DNA of 64,000 nt, from assembly GCA_035222895.1 (NCBI GenBank), contig JAVYIG010002355.1:62001-126000 (forward strand), given 5' to 3'. The position numbers and the translations under genes were made by a program. The notes under the pieces were generated by a model that was given only the letters and a program-made list of their open reading frames with translations, had not been told where the DNA came from and did no database searches. Positions 21,630 through 35,200 of the stretch are shown in pieces (position 1 is the stretch's first letter; the number at the start of each line of letters is the position of its first letter). Origin of the DNA: Strongylocentrotus droebachiensis. Taxonomy: Eukaryota; Echinodermata; Echinoidea; Camarodonta; Strongylocentrotidae.

Positions 21630-21693
21630 CTTTGGAATTCGGACTTAGATTTAGGACGCCCATGTGTCCCTGGCGTCTGTTAGTGTCAAGCCC
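21630..21693. mobile_element. Partial CAGGGCTC-family hAT-like repeat
   Basis: CGGACTTAGATTTAGGACGC, CCATGTGTCC and GGCGTCTGTTAGTGTCAAGC correspond to the right half of the copies at 12591 and 46012. The left end is not clear. Confidence 0.55.
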
Positions 21694-21963
21694 TTCTCAT
21701 GTACCGGTACTACTTTTCTATGAATTTTCATACATGTCTATGGTCTATACGATATTAATTCATCTCTGTCATCACACACACTCCCTCTCTCAAAATTTAT
21801 GAGGAAGAGTAAACTGTGAAATATCTTTCCATAATGTGTACCGGTAATGGGAGAAATGACCATTGTTGACAAGAACCTGTTTGATAAACAGCTCAATATA
21901 TTGTCACTTTCACTTTGTGTAGTATAACTAATACCTTCTAGATGAATTGGTTAAAAACATGTC

Positions 21964-22196
21964 GAGGGTTCAGTGACACAAAGACGTAACTCCATATTTT
22001 GCCAAAATGAGTATTTGATATCAAAATGATCAGAAAATTGTGGGCTTTCCAGGAAACACAAAGACTTAATTCCACCCAAGGCGATGGCTAGTGAAACATA
22101 GACTTAACTCCTTAAGGCCCAAGTGCTCAGTGACACATAAACCACTTTTTCTCAAAATGGCCAAAATGGAGTTACGTCTTTGTGTCACTGACCCCT
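21964..22196. mobile_element. Foldback MITE with long terminal inverted repeats
   Basis: The left arm 21964-21995 contains CAGTGACACAAAGACGTAAC and the right arm 22166-22196 is its inverse (GTTACGTCTTTGTGTCACTG). The interior repeats degenerate versions of the same words (CACAAAGACTTAATTCC, ACATAGACTTAACTCC). A 4-bp ATGT may flank the element. Confidence 0.65.
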
Positions 22197-23031
22197 CAAT
22201 GTTATGTTTGAAGAACAACCAATGCGTGGGAAACTTGGAATTAGAAATATGACAAATGGTCTCTTGTGACTAGTGCTCCTTGAGCCAAGTATATGGGTTG
22301 TCTGTCAGAAAATTCTACTTTCATTTTTACCTTTAAAGAGAGAACTTTGATAACAATTTTTGTTAACAATAAAAAAAAAAAAAGTTGAATTGTGAAGTGT
22401 GAAATGGTAGACAATTAGATATTTAAAGGTATAAATAAGGAGTCAGGTGTGGATAAAAATATTAATTACAAACTTTTCCTAAGACCATTCAAAGCCTACT
22501 AACATGAGAGGTATATATAGCTTTTAGAAACACAACCTGATATTTTGTAAGAAAAGTACATACCGGTATATAAATGTATCTACAAAGATACACATTTGAG
22601 TTAGGAGTTATAGCAAAGGAAGAGGAAAGATAAAGTGTACTGTACAGTTCATGTACTAAATGACATTCAAAATGCAAGTTGACATTGCTTTTGTTTGACT
22701 GCAACTGTATTTGCATACAAAAATACACTTCATCATCATTATCATTAGCAATGTTGGTATCTTTCTGGCGCCTGTTATTGTAAAATCCTGCATTATATTA
22801 TTAATACCAATACAGAGCATGACCAAGTGAATGACATCATCAATGCTGCCCTCTACAGTTTGCATTTGGCAATGACACACAGAAAACAAATGATGGAAGA
22901 ATCATTCCATGTGGTCTCCTTTATCATCCACAATCAAACTCAATGCACCTGTTAACCCGTTTACTACTGAATTTATCTCATTGCCATAGGCTTGATACAT
23001 AGACCAACCGGTTCCAGGCGGCAATGAGTTA

Positions 23032-23175
23032 ACACAAGAAACCTGTTTGGTGTATCGATGCACCTGTTAAACACAAGACACCTGTTTGGTGTATCGATGC
23101 ACCTGTTAAACACAAGACACCTGTTTGGTGTATCGATGCACCTGTTAAACACAAGAAACCTGTTTGGTGTACATG
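23032..23175. repeat. 39-bp minisatellite, 3.7 copies
   Basis: The unit begins ACACAAGACACCTGTTTGGT and continues GTATCGATGCACCTGTTAA. Copies are nearly identical. It begins about 50 bp beyond the COQ9 stop codon, so it is probably within the COQ9 3' UTR. Confidence 0.85.
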
Positions 23176-23228
23176 GTTCTACAGCTGAGTAGACAGGGGG
23201 GTGGATGACGTCATGTTCCATGTTTCCT

Positions 23229-23264
23229 TCAGTTTCTTGAATTTAGGCCTGAAATATTCCTTGC
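23229..23264 (-). CDS. COQ9: COQ9 coding exon 6 (terminal, stop TGA)
   Basis: 36 nt encoding ARNISGLNSRN and a stop, acceptor TTTGCAG at 23265. Recognised because AAITS|ARNISGLNSRN aligns with the human C-terminus AAVTLKNLTGLNQRR. Only 12 codons long, so too short for ORF-length methods. Confidence 0.85.
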   Translation of the reverse strand, partial: ARNISGLNSRN

Positions 23265-26200
23265 CTGCAAAGAAGAGAAAGTATTTAGGTTTTTAGGTTT
23301 TTAACCACTTCAAATTGGATGTCATTTGTGGTGGTGGTTGTTATTTTACCTGACTGCTAAGAAAGCATAAATACTTGTAAGTAAGCAACTAGACAGCTGA
23401 CGGCTTTAGGTTCTCTCCGAGGGACCTGGTAATGAGGATTAATGCCTTACCAAAGGGCACTAGCGCATCGCCTTGGTTTTGAACCCGGGTCACCGGATTA
23501 CGAGACCACTGCTCTACCGACTGAGCTATCGCGCCTCCTACAACCTCCTAAATTAACATAACCTTGAGCTCATCTTACAAAATAGGCAAATGCATGAATG
23601 GATGTAGGACAGGAAAGGATAATCTCCTCCATTCTTTTTACATCTCATTATATTGAACTGTTGAAATAAATATACAGTTAAATTATTCATTCTCCTTGTA
23701 AATTTGATTTTTTTCTGTTTTTCTTAAATCAGGAATGAAAAAATGCAAATCGGGACAAATTATTTGTTCACATACATCATCTATATGTCATTAAAAAATT
23801 ATAAAACATGGTAAGGGTATGAATAATTCTGAAGTTGTTAACTGTACATTATGTAGGCAAGGATGTCTTGTTTTATAGATAGCAAGGTAATACCTAGTTA
23901 GCGGCACATACACACAAACACACACAAAGAGAAATAAAAACAACAGATGAAATGGGATCATTACATGTTGGTGATCTAATATTGTAGTCTGACTTCAATA
24001 TCTGAATTTTATGGTATTTGTATCTTGATATACCAGTAGGTTTTTCTTTTTAGGGTCTTATATTGTTAACAATTAACCTTTGAATCATAGCAATATGAAA
24101 TGTGTTATATATCATGTTCATTGGGCATGCTCTTGTGTGCTACTACGTTTTGCTATGAAGTGACTTGAAAGGAAAATTTATATTTTTGAACTCTTCTCTC
24201 TCATCTTTTGTAATTCTATATAACTAGTTTTCTTAATCTTTCAGAAATTCAATTTGAGATCATGTAATTTTGTGTCAAGGCAATAAATCAAGCGAATCAA
24301 GCACGATAAATATCAAGATCTATTTTGTAATCTTTGTCATCCTTTACAACATTGTCGTTCATAGACTGGGATTAAAAATATTTCTTTAATTTCTTTCTTC
24401 TGCAAAACACAATTATTTCTTGTGTATAAACTTTGTATATCCTTGAATACTTACAGAGGTAATTGCTGCTGACATGAATTCATTCATTGCACTACTACAA
24501 GTCTCCATCTGTAGGGAAAAATAGTAAAATAGTGAATTATTACATGTATCATAGAAATAAATCACCTTGATCAAATACATCATGCTTACAAAGCATTCTT
24601 CATTTGGTTGCCTATACTGCATAAGAACTAGACAAGATATTCCATGTCAAAGGCTTCTTTACAAAAATAATTACAAAATTATATAAAAGCAATATAACCC
24701 ATTGAGTAGCAGGTCCAAAATAACTTTGTTTAAATTTTACCGTAATCGGAAATCAGTTAAAATGTAATTGTTTCCAACAAATTCCTAAAAAATAAATTCA
24801 TATAATAACTAAAATATTTGTGTGTTTGGATTAATATAATTTTCAGTGACAACAAGTACAGAAAGGTACCTTTATTGATAATGAAATACCGGTACAACTT
24901 TGTAAGTAGAAGTAAAAACTGTTTACAATAGTTCAAAACTGATTTTCTGCAAACTTTAGACTTTTTAGAAAGCAGCCATGAGCCATCAAGCAGACCTCAC
25001 TGTGTCAAAAGTTTTTACCTCTCCTCTGAACTTTGCGAATCTAGTAAAGTCTGTCAGCCTGTTGTCTAAAAATGTCCAGGTTTCTTCAAAATCTGGTGAC
25101 TTATCCTGAATAAAGCACAGTTCTGTACTCTTATACACCGCTGCTAGGGATAGTCGCTTGGTGTACCAGTTGAACTAAAATGAATAATAAAAAAGTTTAA
25201 AAGGCATATTAGTAGATAAGAAAGAATTTTATTTGATATTACCCGGTACATTAGTATACAAATAATCTACTGTGAATATATACATTATAGAGAATTTCCC
25301 CATCCTCAATGAAAATGTGTTTGCAGGTATAAGATGTTTCAACATATTGTTCACCAGCTAGAGAGGGAGACAGAGGAAGATAAGTCTACATTTCACTGAA
25401 TACCTACTGCCAATATGCCAGACAACATTTTGAAGAGCTATTTGTTGTTGGTGTCAGTAACATTACCTCTTCCACTATGATTTTAAGGACTTAATACGTT
25501 TGAATAGATTTAATACTTTACAATGGATTACAGTCTTCTCGAATGGAAGGTGAAAGGTGCTATATCAATCAATGTCTGGATTTAGAAATCTGAGAAAATA
25601 GATAAACTTAAGTATTAAAACAGCAGAATAAACAGATGAGGGATCATAATGAGAAGAAATTAAATGAAAATTAATAAAGAGGAAAAAATAAAAACTAGAT
25701 GGAACTTCGACTGCGCACAGTCATAAAGCAATTTTATTCAAAGTTCAATTATAATCCATTAACAGGTTCTCAGAATATCGTGATTACAAGCAATTTCTCA
25801 TAACCATATATGACCCTTTGATCTTTGACCTCATGACCCTAAAATCTACTCAGTTCATTGGCTCTGCAAGATGTCCTGAGTTAAATAGTGATCATAGAGA
25901 TATATACTTAATAAGGCTAGAGAGCGGACTCGTCATACGCGCCCGTTCAAAGCTCTGTGCGCGCATGGAGCGCGGTCCGCCATTACTAAGGAGGGCACAA
26001 CTTCGAGAAATACCCGAATGTTCCCTTCGAAACTGTGCTACTGATATGCAATATGAAGCTTCATATTTGGAGTTGATTTGTCAGTTTTTGAGTATGAAAC
26101 GTTATAATTGTGGTATTTTGCATAATGCATGAACCCTACTCATGCCTCAGTCATGGTATCTGGTGTATGTCAAGATTAATTACGGTTATGGTGAGGTAAA

Positions 26201-29200
26201 AGGGACACAAAAAGCTATTTATTTTTCAGTATATCTTCAATTTTTCTTCCTCTTTGTCAATATAAAACTGTGATATAATGACATCAAATATTACTTGGCT
26301 TTCAAACAATCAGAATCAAGCATTTGGGACTTGTATTTGATATTTATGTCATGATATTAAACAAAGTTTTATGCTACAGGACCTATGTCTTTCTAATTCA
26401 GTTATTATGAGAGCCAGGGTTTATTGATTTAAAACGCTTTAAAGGTAATATATTCATTTTATGTTTATGGCTATTATAAACAGATTGATACTTATAGATT
26501 TTGGATAGAGATGGGTACATAGATAGCTAGACACATAATAAGATGGATAGATAGATAGAAGGATAGGTAGATAACGGAAATGCAGATATAGGACGATACT
26601 GAAGATAGGAAGAGGGGGAAGGAAAGAATTATACACATTTATTTTTAAAAATTATGTTATTTACTCATCCAATCATTCATCCAAACATTCTTTTTCTTCT
26701 TCTCTCACTCATTTTATATCAAATTCACACCTTCTGACTTTCACTTATTCTCTAGAAAATCTCTATATGTCTGAAAGAATAATTCAATTCTTTACAGTTC
26801 ACTAGAAATAAATATTCTTTAAAAACAGCTGATCATTGATGTAATAATTATTTATTCACACCACTTTTTTCTCCATAAATAATATTCTCCTTGATACAGT
26901 ATATTTCTTATTTTCTTCATCAACCAGTTTTTAGAGAATATACTTATGATAATTTGATTTGAAGAAAAAAAATGAATAAATGTACCTTTTATTACCACAC
27001 GTGTGTTGAATATTCTACAGCATAGGCATTTAAGTTTTGACATTTTATTGGACATATATACTGCTATAATACATCACAATTGAAAGGACAGACTTTGCAA
27101 AAACAACATCTCAGATTTTAGCCCCAAATTTACTAATTACAAAGACATTTCATCGAATAATAAAATAAATAAATGCAAACCAGAAATAGTAATTGAGCAT
27201 ATATATTCCAAGTTACCTGTATTGCTATGAAGAACTATAATTGGAGACACTTACATCTCAGGATACTGCAATACACCATTCAGTGAAACCTCATAGTGAC
27301 AAGGTCTTTTGACATCATTATTCATCAGGGAATAATAATAGTTTTGAAACTGATTACCCTCAAATTTACACAGTAGATATACTAGATAGCAAAAGAGTGC
27401 ACAATCTTATGGGTTTACATCTAGTGACATTATTCCATATAATTGTTCTGTTATCAAATCTCTTCAAAAGCAGTTTTCCAACTTGGGCCAAAATTCAAAC
27501 CTATGTACAAAAAAGATCTATGGGTGTGTATAAGGTGTGCAACTTTGCGTTACACAAAGCTTTTCAATTGCCACACATCTGTGAATTCTCCTCGTTTACC
27601 GTATCGAAAACGTGGCTCACTTGATGTGAATTTCTTGCTTTTCATCATTAATGATGCAAATCACTTGGTTGAGAGCAATCCAGACAATGTTATAAAAAAG
27701 GTCTACATGTTTATCTCAGGTTATCTAAACCTGCAGAATCAAAGCACATGTAGAGTGCAAATAATTTGCAAAAATTAGAGCAACTGAATCAGATACAGCA
27801 GGTACAATTATGAAGCTTATAGAGTAAATATTCAAATACAGTGTACCTCACAACAACTCAAAATTCAAGTACATATTTTTTACCCCTAATGTAATCAACT
27901 CTTCTAAGTTCCACTTTAGTTTGCCTTCGTGTAAAGTTAACGAACAGAACAGTATGGTTAAGTTGTGCAACTGTCACAATGTGTCCCAAGAATTCTATTT
28001 CATTACACAGAACAAAAGTCTCAGATTGTTCCGTTTTTCTTGAAGATTATTGAAAGCTCTCTCCAGTTTTAAACGGCTTCACAGTCAATCATCCAGTGGA
28101 TAAGCTATGCAGACAAGAGGCAAAATATGAAAGACTGATCTGTCTCTGTAGTGTAGTTTGTATAAATTAAGTTCTATGTTTTCTTTTTTGCATAGACTGA
28201 GGAATTTTGCTCACTATAAAAAGAGAAAAAACAGGTTTTCCTGACTTCAAGGAGGGCTTTAAGCCCTGGTCTCCTCAACATTTGCAACAGTGTATAGACT
28301 ACAGAACAGTTGTAATTGTAAAACACAAGATGTCACTATAGTATCATTCTCCAGATCAAGAAAGCCTATTTACATCGTAGCCAATCCACACCAGACACAA
28401 TCCCTGTGATGTGAATTTAGACGTCATGTCCTACAACTACTTGAAACTTGTAAAATGCTGGAACATGTGTATTAAAGCCCCTCTAAAGTGTTTGGAGCCC
28501 CAAAAATTTGACGGCAAAATTTCACTTAAATTGTTTAATGTGAAATAGGATGCCATTTAACATTCTGTAGGTTTTCATGAACAAATATGTTTGAAAACAA
28601 ATATTGATGAAATAAGACAAAATTTGGGTTTTCTATAAATGCGTTCTCTCCAAAGTTGTGTTGAAGTAGGTCAAGCTGATCCTGGCTAATGAGCTTGCTT
28701 TCGTGGACTTCCTGCAAGAGAGTCCTGGTTTTTTCATCTCTCCTGTTTACCTTCTGTTTCACCACTTGAAGCTGTTTCTTGGCATACTGCAGTTGCTGTC
28801 TGGTTATCTTCAGTTTCTGATCAACTCAGACAGAAAAGAATAGTCATGTTCTTTTGTAATGTCATAGGGTTTCTTTGGAGGCACGGGAACACTTTTGGAT
28901 GTTGTTCATGGTTTTGCTGGGAGTCTTGAGCCATTGGTTTGTTTAAAGGCAGGATTTCCAGGAAAGACAGTAGGCACAGCACTAGGAAGGAGTGGTGTGT
29001 AACATCATTTTCCTCTCTTGGGTGTATTTCTGCATTACAATAAAAGCAAATGGAAACAAAAATTAGTTTTTTCTCATAACATAACAATTGTTCTACTATT
29101 CATGCTATTTCATATGATTTTTAAGACTGAAACTGAAAGCAGCTTCCAGCCAATCGCGAAGCAGTATTTAATAATGATGTCAGCAAGTCATAAGCAAATT

Positions 29201-32200
29201 TGATAGAAATAGTGTAGTGTGCGGTGGGCTTTTTAGGCTAGCCTAGCCTAGTTGGATAACTCCTGTGATGTGAAATATGGCAGGCTAGCCTATCTTTGCC
29301 TTTTGGGCTTTAGAAATTAGAGTATTTAGATCTAGAGTCTAGTCTAGACCCTAGATCTAGAGTCTAGTCTAGATCTAGACCCTAGATCTAGATCTAGTTA
29401 AAATATAAAGAAGTTGACATTTGATTTTTATCTTGAAATTAGATAAGATAAAGTTAATCATATATTCTAAACTTTTCGTTAATAGAATCAAGCTCAGTCA
29501 TGCCTCATGGAGTTAATATTTCCGATTTGGACTCTCTGACCCTTGGAGTTGCGACTCCAGCGCAGCAGAATTTTCCCATCACCGCCCCCAGAACCTTGAC
29601 CCATGCCTGCCCCAGACCGGCGGGCGTGGACTGGCGCGCTCCGCTGAGCACTGCAGGAACGTTAGTTGCGCTGCGGTGGCTTGTCATGAGACAATACCCG
29701 CATAAACTACATTTTTAGCTCTAAAATCTCCTTATTTAATCAACATAACATTAAGAAGAACTTACTTGTGAAATATTATGCAGTTCCCTTTCTTTCTTCG
29801 GTTCGAACAACCAAATGCAACGCACGAACCTGGCTTCTTCAAATTTTCCACGTATGTTGTGCACAGTATCTTGTTGGGTCGTTCGTTTTTCTGCCCTCCT
29901 TAGTAATGGCGGCCAACGCTCCAGCTCGGAACAGCAATTTGAGCGAGTACGCCCTCTAGTGTTAGTAGTATATATCTCTATGATAGTGATCCATCTGTCA
30001 GTTCTAATGAGAATGCGTTCACAAGCTACTTTTGCATACATAATGAGCCCATGACCTTTGACCTTTGACCTCATGACCCAAGAATCTACTCAGTTCATTG
30101 GCTCTGCAAGATACATACATGATCTAAGTTTGGCAGGAATCCATCAATCTGTTCTAATGATAATGCGATCACAAGCTATTTTTGCATACATAATGAGCCG
30201 CATGACCCTTGACCTTGACCTCATGACCCCACAATCTAATCAGTTCATCGGCTCTGCAAGTAACATACATGACCAAAGTTTGGCAGGAATCCATCAATTG
30301 GCTCTTTAGATAACGCTAAGCCTGTTTCGGGTAGCCGTTTAACCGACTACCCGCCGGTAAAGCCAGTAGTCGAATAATGGAACTTGATAGCCGAATATTC
30401 GATGACTCATTGGGAACCCAAGAACATCGCCTAAAAAGAGTCTAAATGGATGTGAAATAGATATCTGTCACAATAATTCTACTTTCTAAAACATTTTCAA
30501 AGGAAGTTTAAATAAATCAAATTCCTACCTAACCTTACAAACTTAGAAGTAAACAACTAGCGGGCTGGCTCAATGTAGGTGCGGTGAATACAAATGTGCA
30601 TTGCCCCACGTGTGATAATTCATGTAGTGAGATGAAGAAATATGTGACAACGAAGAAAAAAAAAATTATAGCGATATTTTGTATGTAAATACCTGTCATG
30701 AACCTACAAATATGCAATATTTAATTTGTTTAACTATTATTATTGTAATATTTCTGGTTGATTGATGATTTTGACTATCGTGAAGATGGATGTTTGTCGA
30801 TTCTAAATATATGTCTGGTAGTTAGCGTACATTTCGTATTTTGAGTGTGTGTAAGTATGTGTGTTGGTTACATGATGATACAAAAGTGTAAGAGTTTTGG
30901 ACAAATTTTACAATGTAAATGATGAATTAAATATATATTACAGTATTTTAATTTATTTCTTCTTGAAAATCACGATCTTTTTTATTTACCGTATTAAAAA
31001 TAAATATTTATAAGAACATAATCGAACGAGCCTGGTCGGCCATATTGAATTTACCCATGTGAATCGTAACATATTTAGACAAACAACACTCGGCAAATCT
31101 TTAAAAATACTCATTTATTGTCGAATTGAAAACAGGAATCTTGTACAATTTCAAATAAAACATGATTAAAGACGGAAATATGAATGCAGGGTGCTACAAG
31201 AATTTTTTTCACCACTTGCCCTGTCGGGCAAGTGGGTTTTCAATTTACTTGCCCAAACAATATTTCCACTTGCCCAAAACTTTAAAGCGAAAAAGGACTC
31301 GAGACAAAAACATTCATCTGATTTATATGAGCAGCGAGTTTTAAATAATATGTTCACAATCATTAACAGTCATTATGAATAAATATCAAACATTTGACTT
31401 TTTGTACTTACTAGAAAATCCCTGTTGTTTATTCCATTCCGATTCGCACGTGTTCATTTCCCTAGAATAATGACGTCATATTTGGCGTGATTCAACCAAT
31501 CGGCAATCAGAGAATAGCAAAGGCCTGTCGGTGCGGCCTGCAGAGCTAGAGAGAGAGAGCGCGAATAAGCTCGCAGCTGGTACGATCGCGCTAGCTGTCT
31601 CTAGCTAGCTCACGGCCGGCCGTGCGTGGAGGCGGAGCGGCATTCATGGCTTGAAGTGTCACTGTTGCATGCGCGCTGAGCTAGCTGAGCTAGCTAGCTG
31701 TCTGTGAAGTTTTTTCGAAATCGGAACGATCGCTTTTTTGCTTCTGGATTTTGACGACGGGTAAGAAGTTGACGGGTGAATGGTAGAGTTCTTGGACACT
31801 AGGAAATTACTGTAAAAGTATCACTTGCCCGAATCGGGCAAGTGATAATTTGATTTACTTGCCCGACGGCTCAATTTGGTTGCCCCGGGACGTCGGGCAA
31901 GCGGGTTTGTCGCGCCCTGGAATGTAAGTACTTATTTTCTTCACAAATAGTTACATTTAAAGCAAGTTTTATAAAGTGAAAAACACTGCTTCCGCCCAGC
32001 ACTAATTAGGACTAGGAGTGGTGGGGGAAATCCCCCGTGCCTGGGCGGGCTCGCCCAGCGCTGCATGCCCACCGTAGCTATAACGCTGAAAAGGGTCTAT
32101 ATCAGCTTACACCTGTATTACCGACTAGTCGTCTACTCGTTCAAAAAAATCACTGTGTAGTCGACTACCAAAAAGGGGCTTTCAAAACAGGCTTAGATAA

Positions 32201-35200
32201 CGCGATCACGAGAACGGGACGTACGTACGGACGGAAAACCCCAAAACATAATGCCTCCGGCTACTTCGTAACGGAGGCATAAAAATACATCAACAATAAG
32301 GGAAAAAAAGAAGAAAGAATAAATAACTTGAAGATGTGCAACTTACATCTGCTGATTTATCTCCAGCATGATACCAAATAGTATCCATAAGGTTTGCTAG
32401 ATTGCTGAAGTGTTCTGCTATATTCTCAGGTCTAGCTGTAAGACACATAGCTTCAGGCCACTGTGCATGGTACGGGATAATCATTCTTAGACGAGTCTGT
32501 AAGGCATCACGGATAACAGCACCAGTCTTCTTCCTGTGGTAAATCAAGTCAATTCCTACTTGATTATATTGATTTATACTATGTTCTTGTATCTATTATA
32601 ATTCTTTTTTCTTCCTTTACTGTCTATGCAAAAGCAAAATATAAAAGAAGACATAAAAATATGTCTCATGTTCGTAAACTAAGCCTATCGTAAATGTATC
32701 TTGTTATATTTTCACTGAACACATATTGTTGCAGAAAAAAAGTAAACAAAACAACGTTGACTTGTAGGCGAATAGATATAAATTGTTAACGATGTCATTC
32801 AAAAGTAAATGAATGCAAAGGGATTTTTGGGTGCATTAATATATTAAAACCAAAATAATAAAAAGAAGTGGTTAAATATATATAAAAGAACAGAGTAAAG
32901 ACTAAACAAGAATTATTGAATGTGTTTTTTTTATGGGGGGGGGGGGTTGAGAGTTTCAGAGTAAACTGGATTAGAATTTAAGAAGTGAATCTAAGGAAGA
33001 TATTTTTTTGAGTTAAAGATGAATCCAAGGATAAAACAACATACCTCTCTCCTTCCTCCACTTCTTTACTGGCTTCCAAAGCCAGTTGCTCAGCCAACTG
33101 TGAGTTACACTCCTTCACAAAGTGATGCATGAGATCACCCCCACCTCTAGGGAACATCCCATGGGCTACTCCAGGGTATCCTTCATGCTTAGCAGCCTCA
33201 GAGAGAGACTGGACTGTCCAGCCATGGATGGGTACAAACTCTAGAGCAGTGTTGAGTACAATCTTCTGGATATCCTCTACACTGGGTTCGTCTTCATGAG
33301 CTGACTGATCACTCTCTGAGGATGATGATGAGGAGTCACTACTACTCGGGGCTTCATTCCCTCCTTGTCTGTATCTCATTGAGGTGGATAACCATCTACA
33401 GTTCAGTCCTGTGCAATGAAATTATTCATTATCAAAAATAAGTTTCCAAAAGTTTTATTTTTTGGTGAATGAACCAAGTATAAAAAAAGTGGATTTTCAT
33501 GTTCACATCCAAGTCGATTATGGTCTATGGACCAAATCTACTTCAATGTCCTGGACATCGATTCCCTAGCTGATCGTAGAAATAATATGTGCTTGCAATT
33601 ATTTAACCAAATACAGAAACCAGAACACAAACTAAATGACCTTCTCCCACGCAAAATGAGAGATAACGAGAGAAATATAACCGAGAAGTAAACAAGTGAG
33701 TCTAGTTTTAAGAATAGTTTTATCCCTTGGTGCAAGCAGGTGAATAGTGCAATATAGATTTTCAACCATTCCATATTCTTGCCTGCCGTAGCAACAAACA
33801 GAGTTGACAAAAAGACTTAACTCCATTTCGCTGACGACCAGCCATGCACATAATATTAGAAGACGAAAGACAGTGAATACAAATTCGTTTACTGAAATTA
33901 TGGAAATGCAAGCATTTCTCTAAATTTAAACAAACAGAACTTTGTTATTCCTGATTGAGGTGTCATATGAAAGGGCAGAAAATGAACTTTCTAGAAATGT
34001 GATTTTCTGTTTGAAATTCAGATACCGACAGCCAAATGACTGTTTGGTACCCTCTCTTCAAATTGTTTTTAATCACTCATGCATGAAATATGCATCATTC
34101 ATATTAGACCGAATTTTCCGTCTCTTTAGTTCGTTAGCCTCTTATTGGGGTAGGGTCGGCCGGCTCTCTCTTTAGAGACGGAAACAGTCTATACACATTC
34201 CCTTGATAATGCCACGGCCATTTCAGGTCGTATTGTTATGCCCCCAAAATCCCTCAAAATTATATTTTACCTCGTGAATATCCAATTGTAAATTAGGCCT
34301 AGGCTATAATACATCGGTTCCACTTACTAACTTGACTGAAATAATCCGTTTAATGGTCCCTTTTAGTTTTAAGGAAATTATGGGTCAAAATCAACATCCA
34401 TGTTGAAAATCTTGCAAGCCGTGTTAAACTCTCGCTGCGCATGGAGTCATCGAAATCAATCTCATCCCTTCTAGTCTACGCCGAAGGCAAAATGATTATG
34501 AAGGAAAAACTGTGCACCATCTACACGTTCGTAATGGCGTTATCACATTTTTTCCTTCATAATCATTTTGCCTTCGGCGTAGACTAGAAGGGATGAGCGT
34601 AAATATTCATAATTGAATGACACACGCCCTTAAAGAGATGGTTCATTGAAATGTGGAAAATGGGCAAATTACATCTCTACAGATTGCTGAGACCATTAAC
34701 AAAATGAGCAAAGTACTTTTGAAGCCCTCACTGTTGTGAGGAATAAATTAAACGCAATTTTGTTACCCTTTCCTGAACCCACTCACTAAGTGAATTGACG
34801 GCGTTATTTTACATGCGAAACGATGACGTCACAATATGAACAACCTACATCACACATTCGGGACAATGGTGGATACCCATTGCAATTTTCAGATATGGGT
34901 TAACGTTGTTTGTATATTTACCGCCAGTGGAGATATTTCCTCTTTTTGGGGCATTTTGAATGAGATACACTGAAAAAATGATACTTTCTACAAATGTTTG
35001 TTTGATTAAAAAAAAAAATTCTGTCACATTTTAGCATAAAAATCGGGAAAATAATCACGTATTCTGAGGGCACTTCAGCGTGTATGTGTCTGATCTGGGA
35101 AGGCAAAGGACATTTTGCATGCTGACCTAACGACTCTTTTGGAGTAAAATAGGCGACAAATTTACATAGAATTGTCCAGATATTTATTACAAAAATGTGT

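Noticed and set aside
24413-24622. Alternative COQ9 C-terminus reading through the exon 5 donor
   Set aside because: The extension is unlike the family, whereas splicing to 23264 gives a C-terminus parallel to human COQ9 in the right phase.
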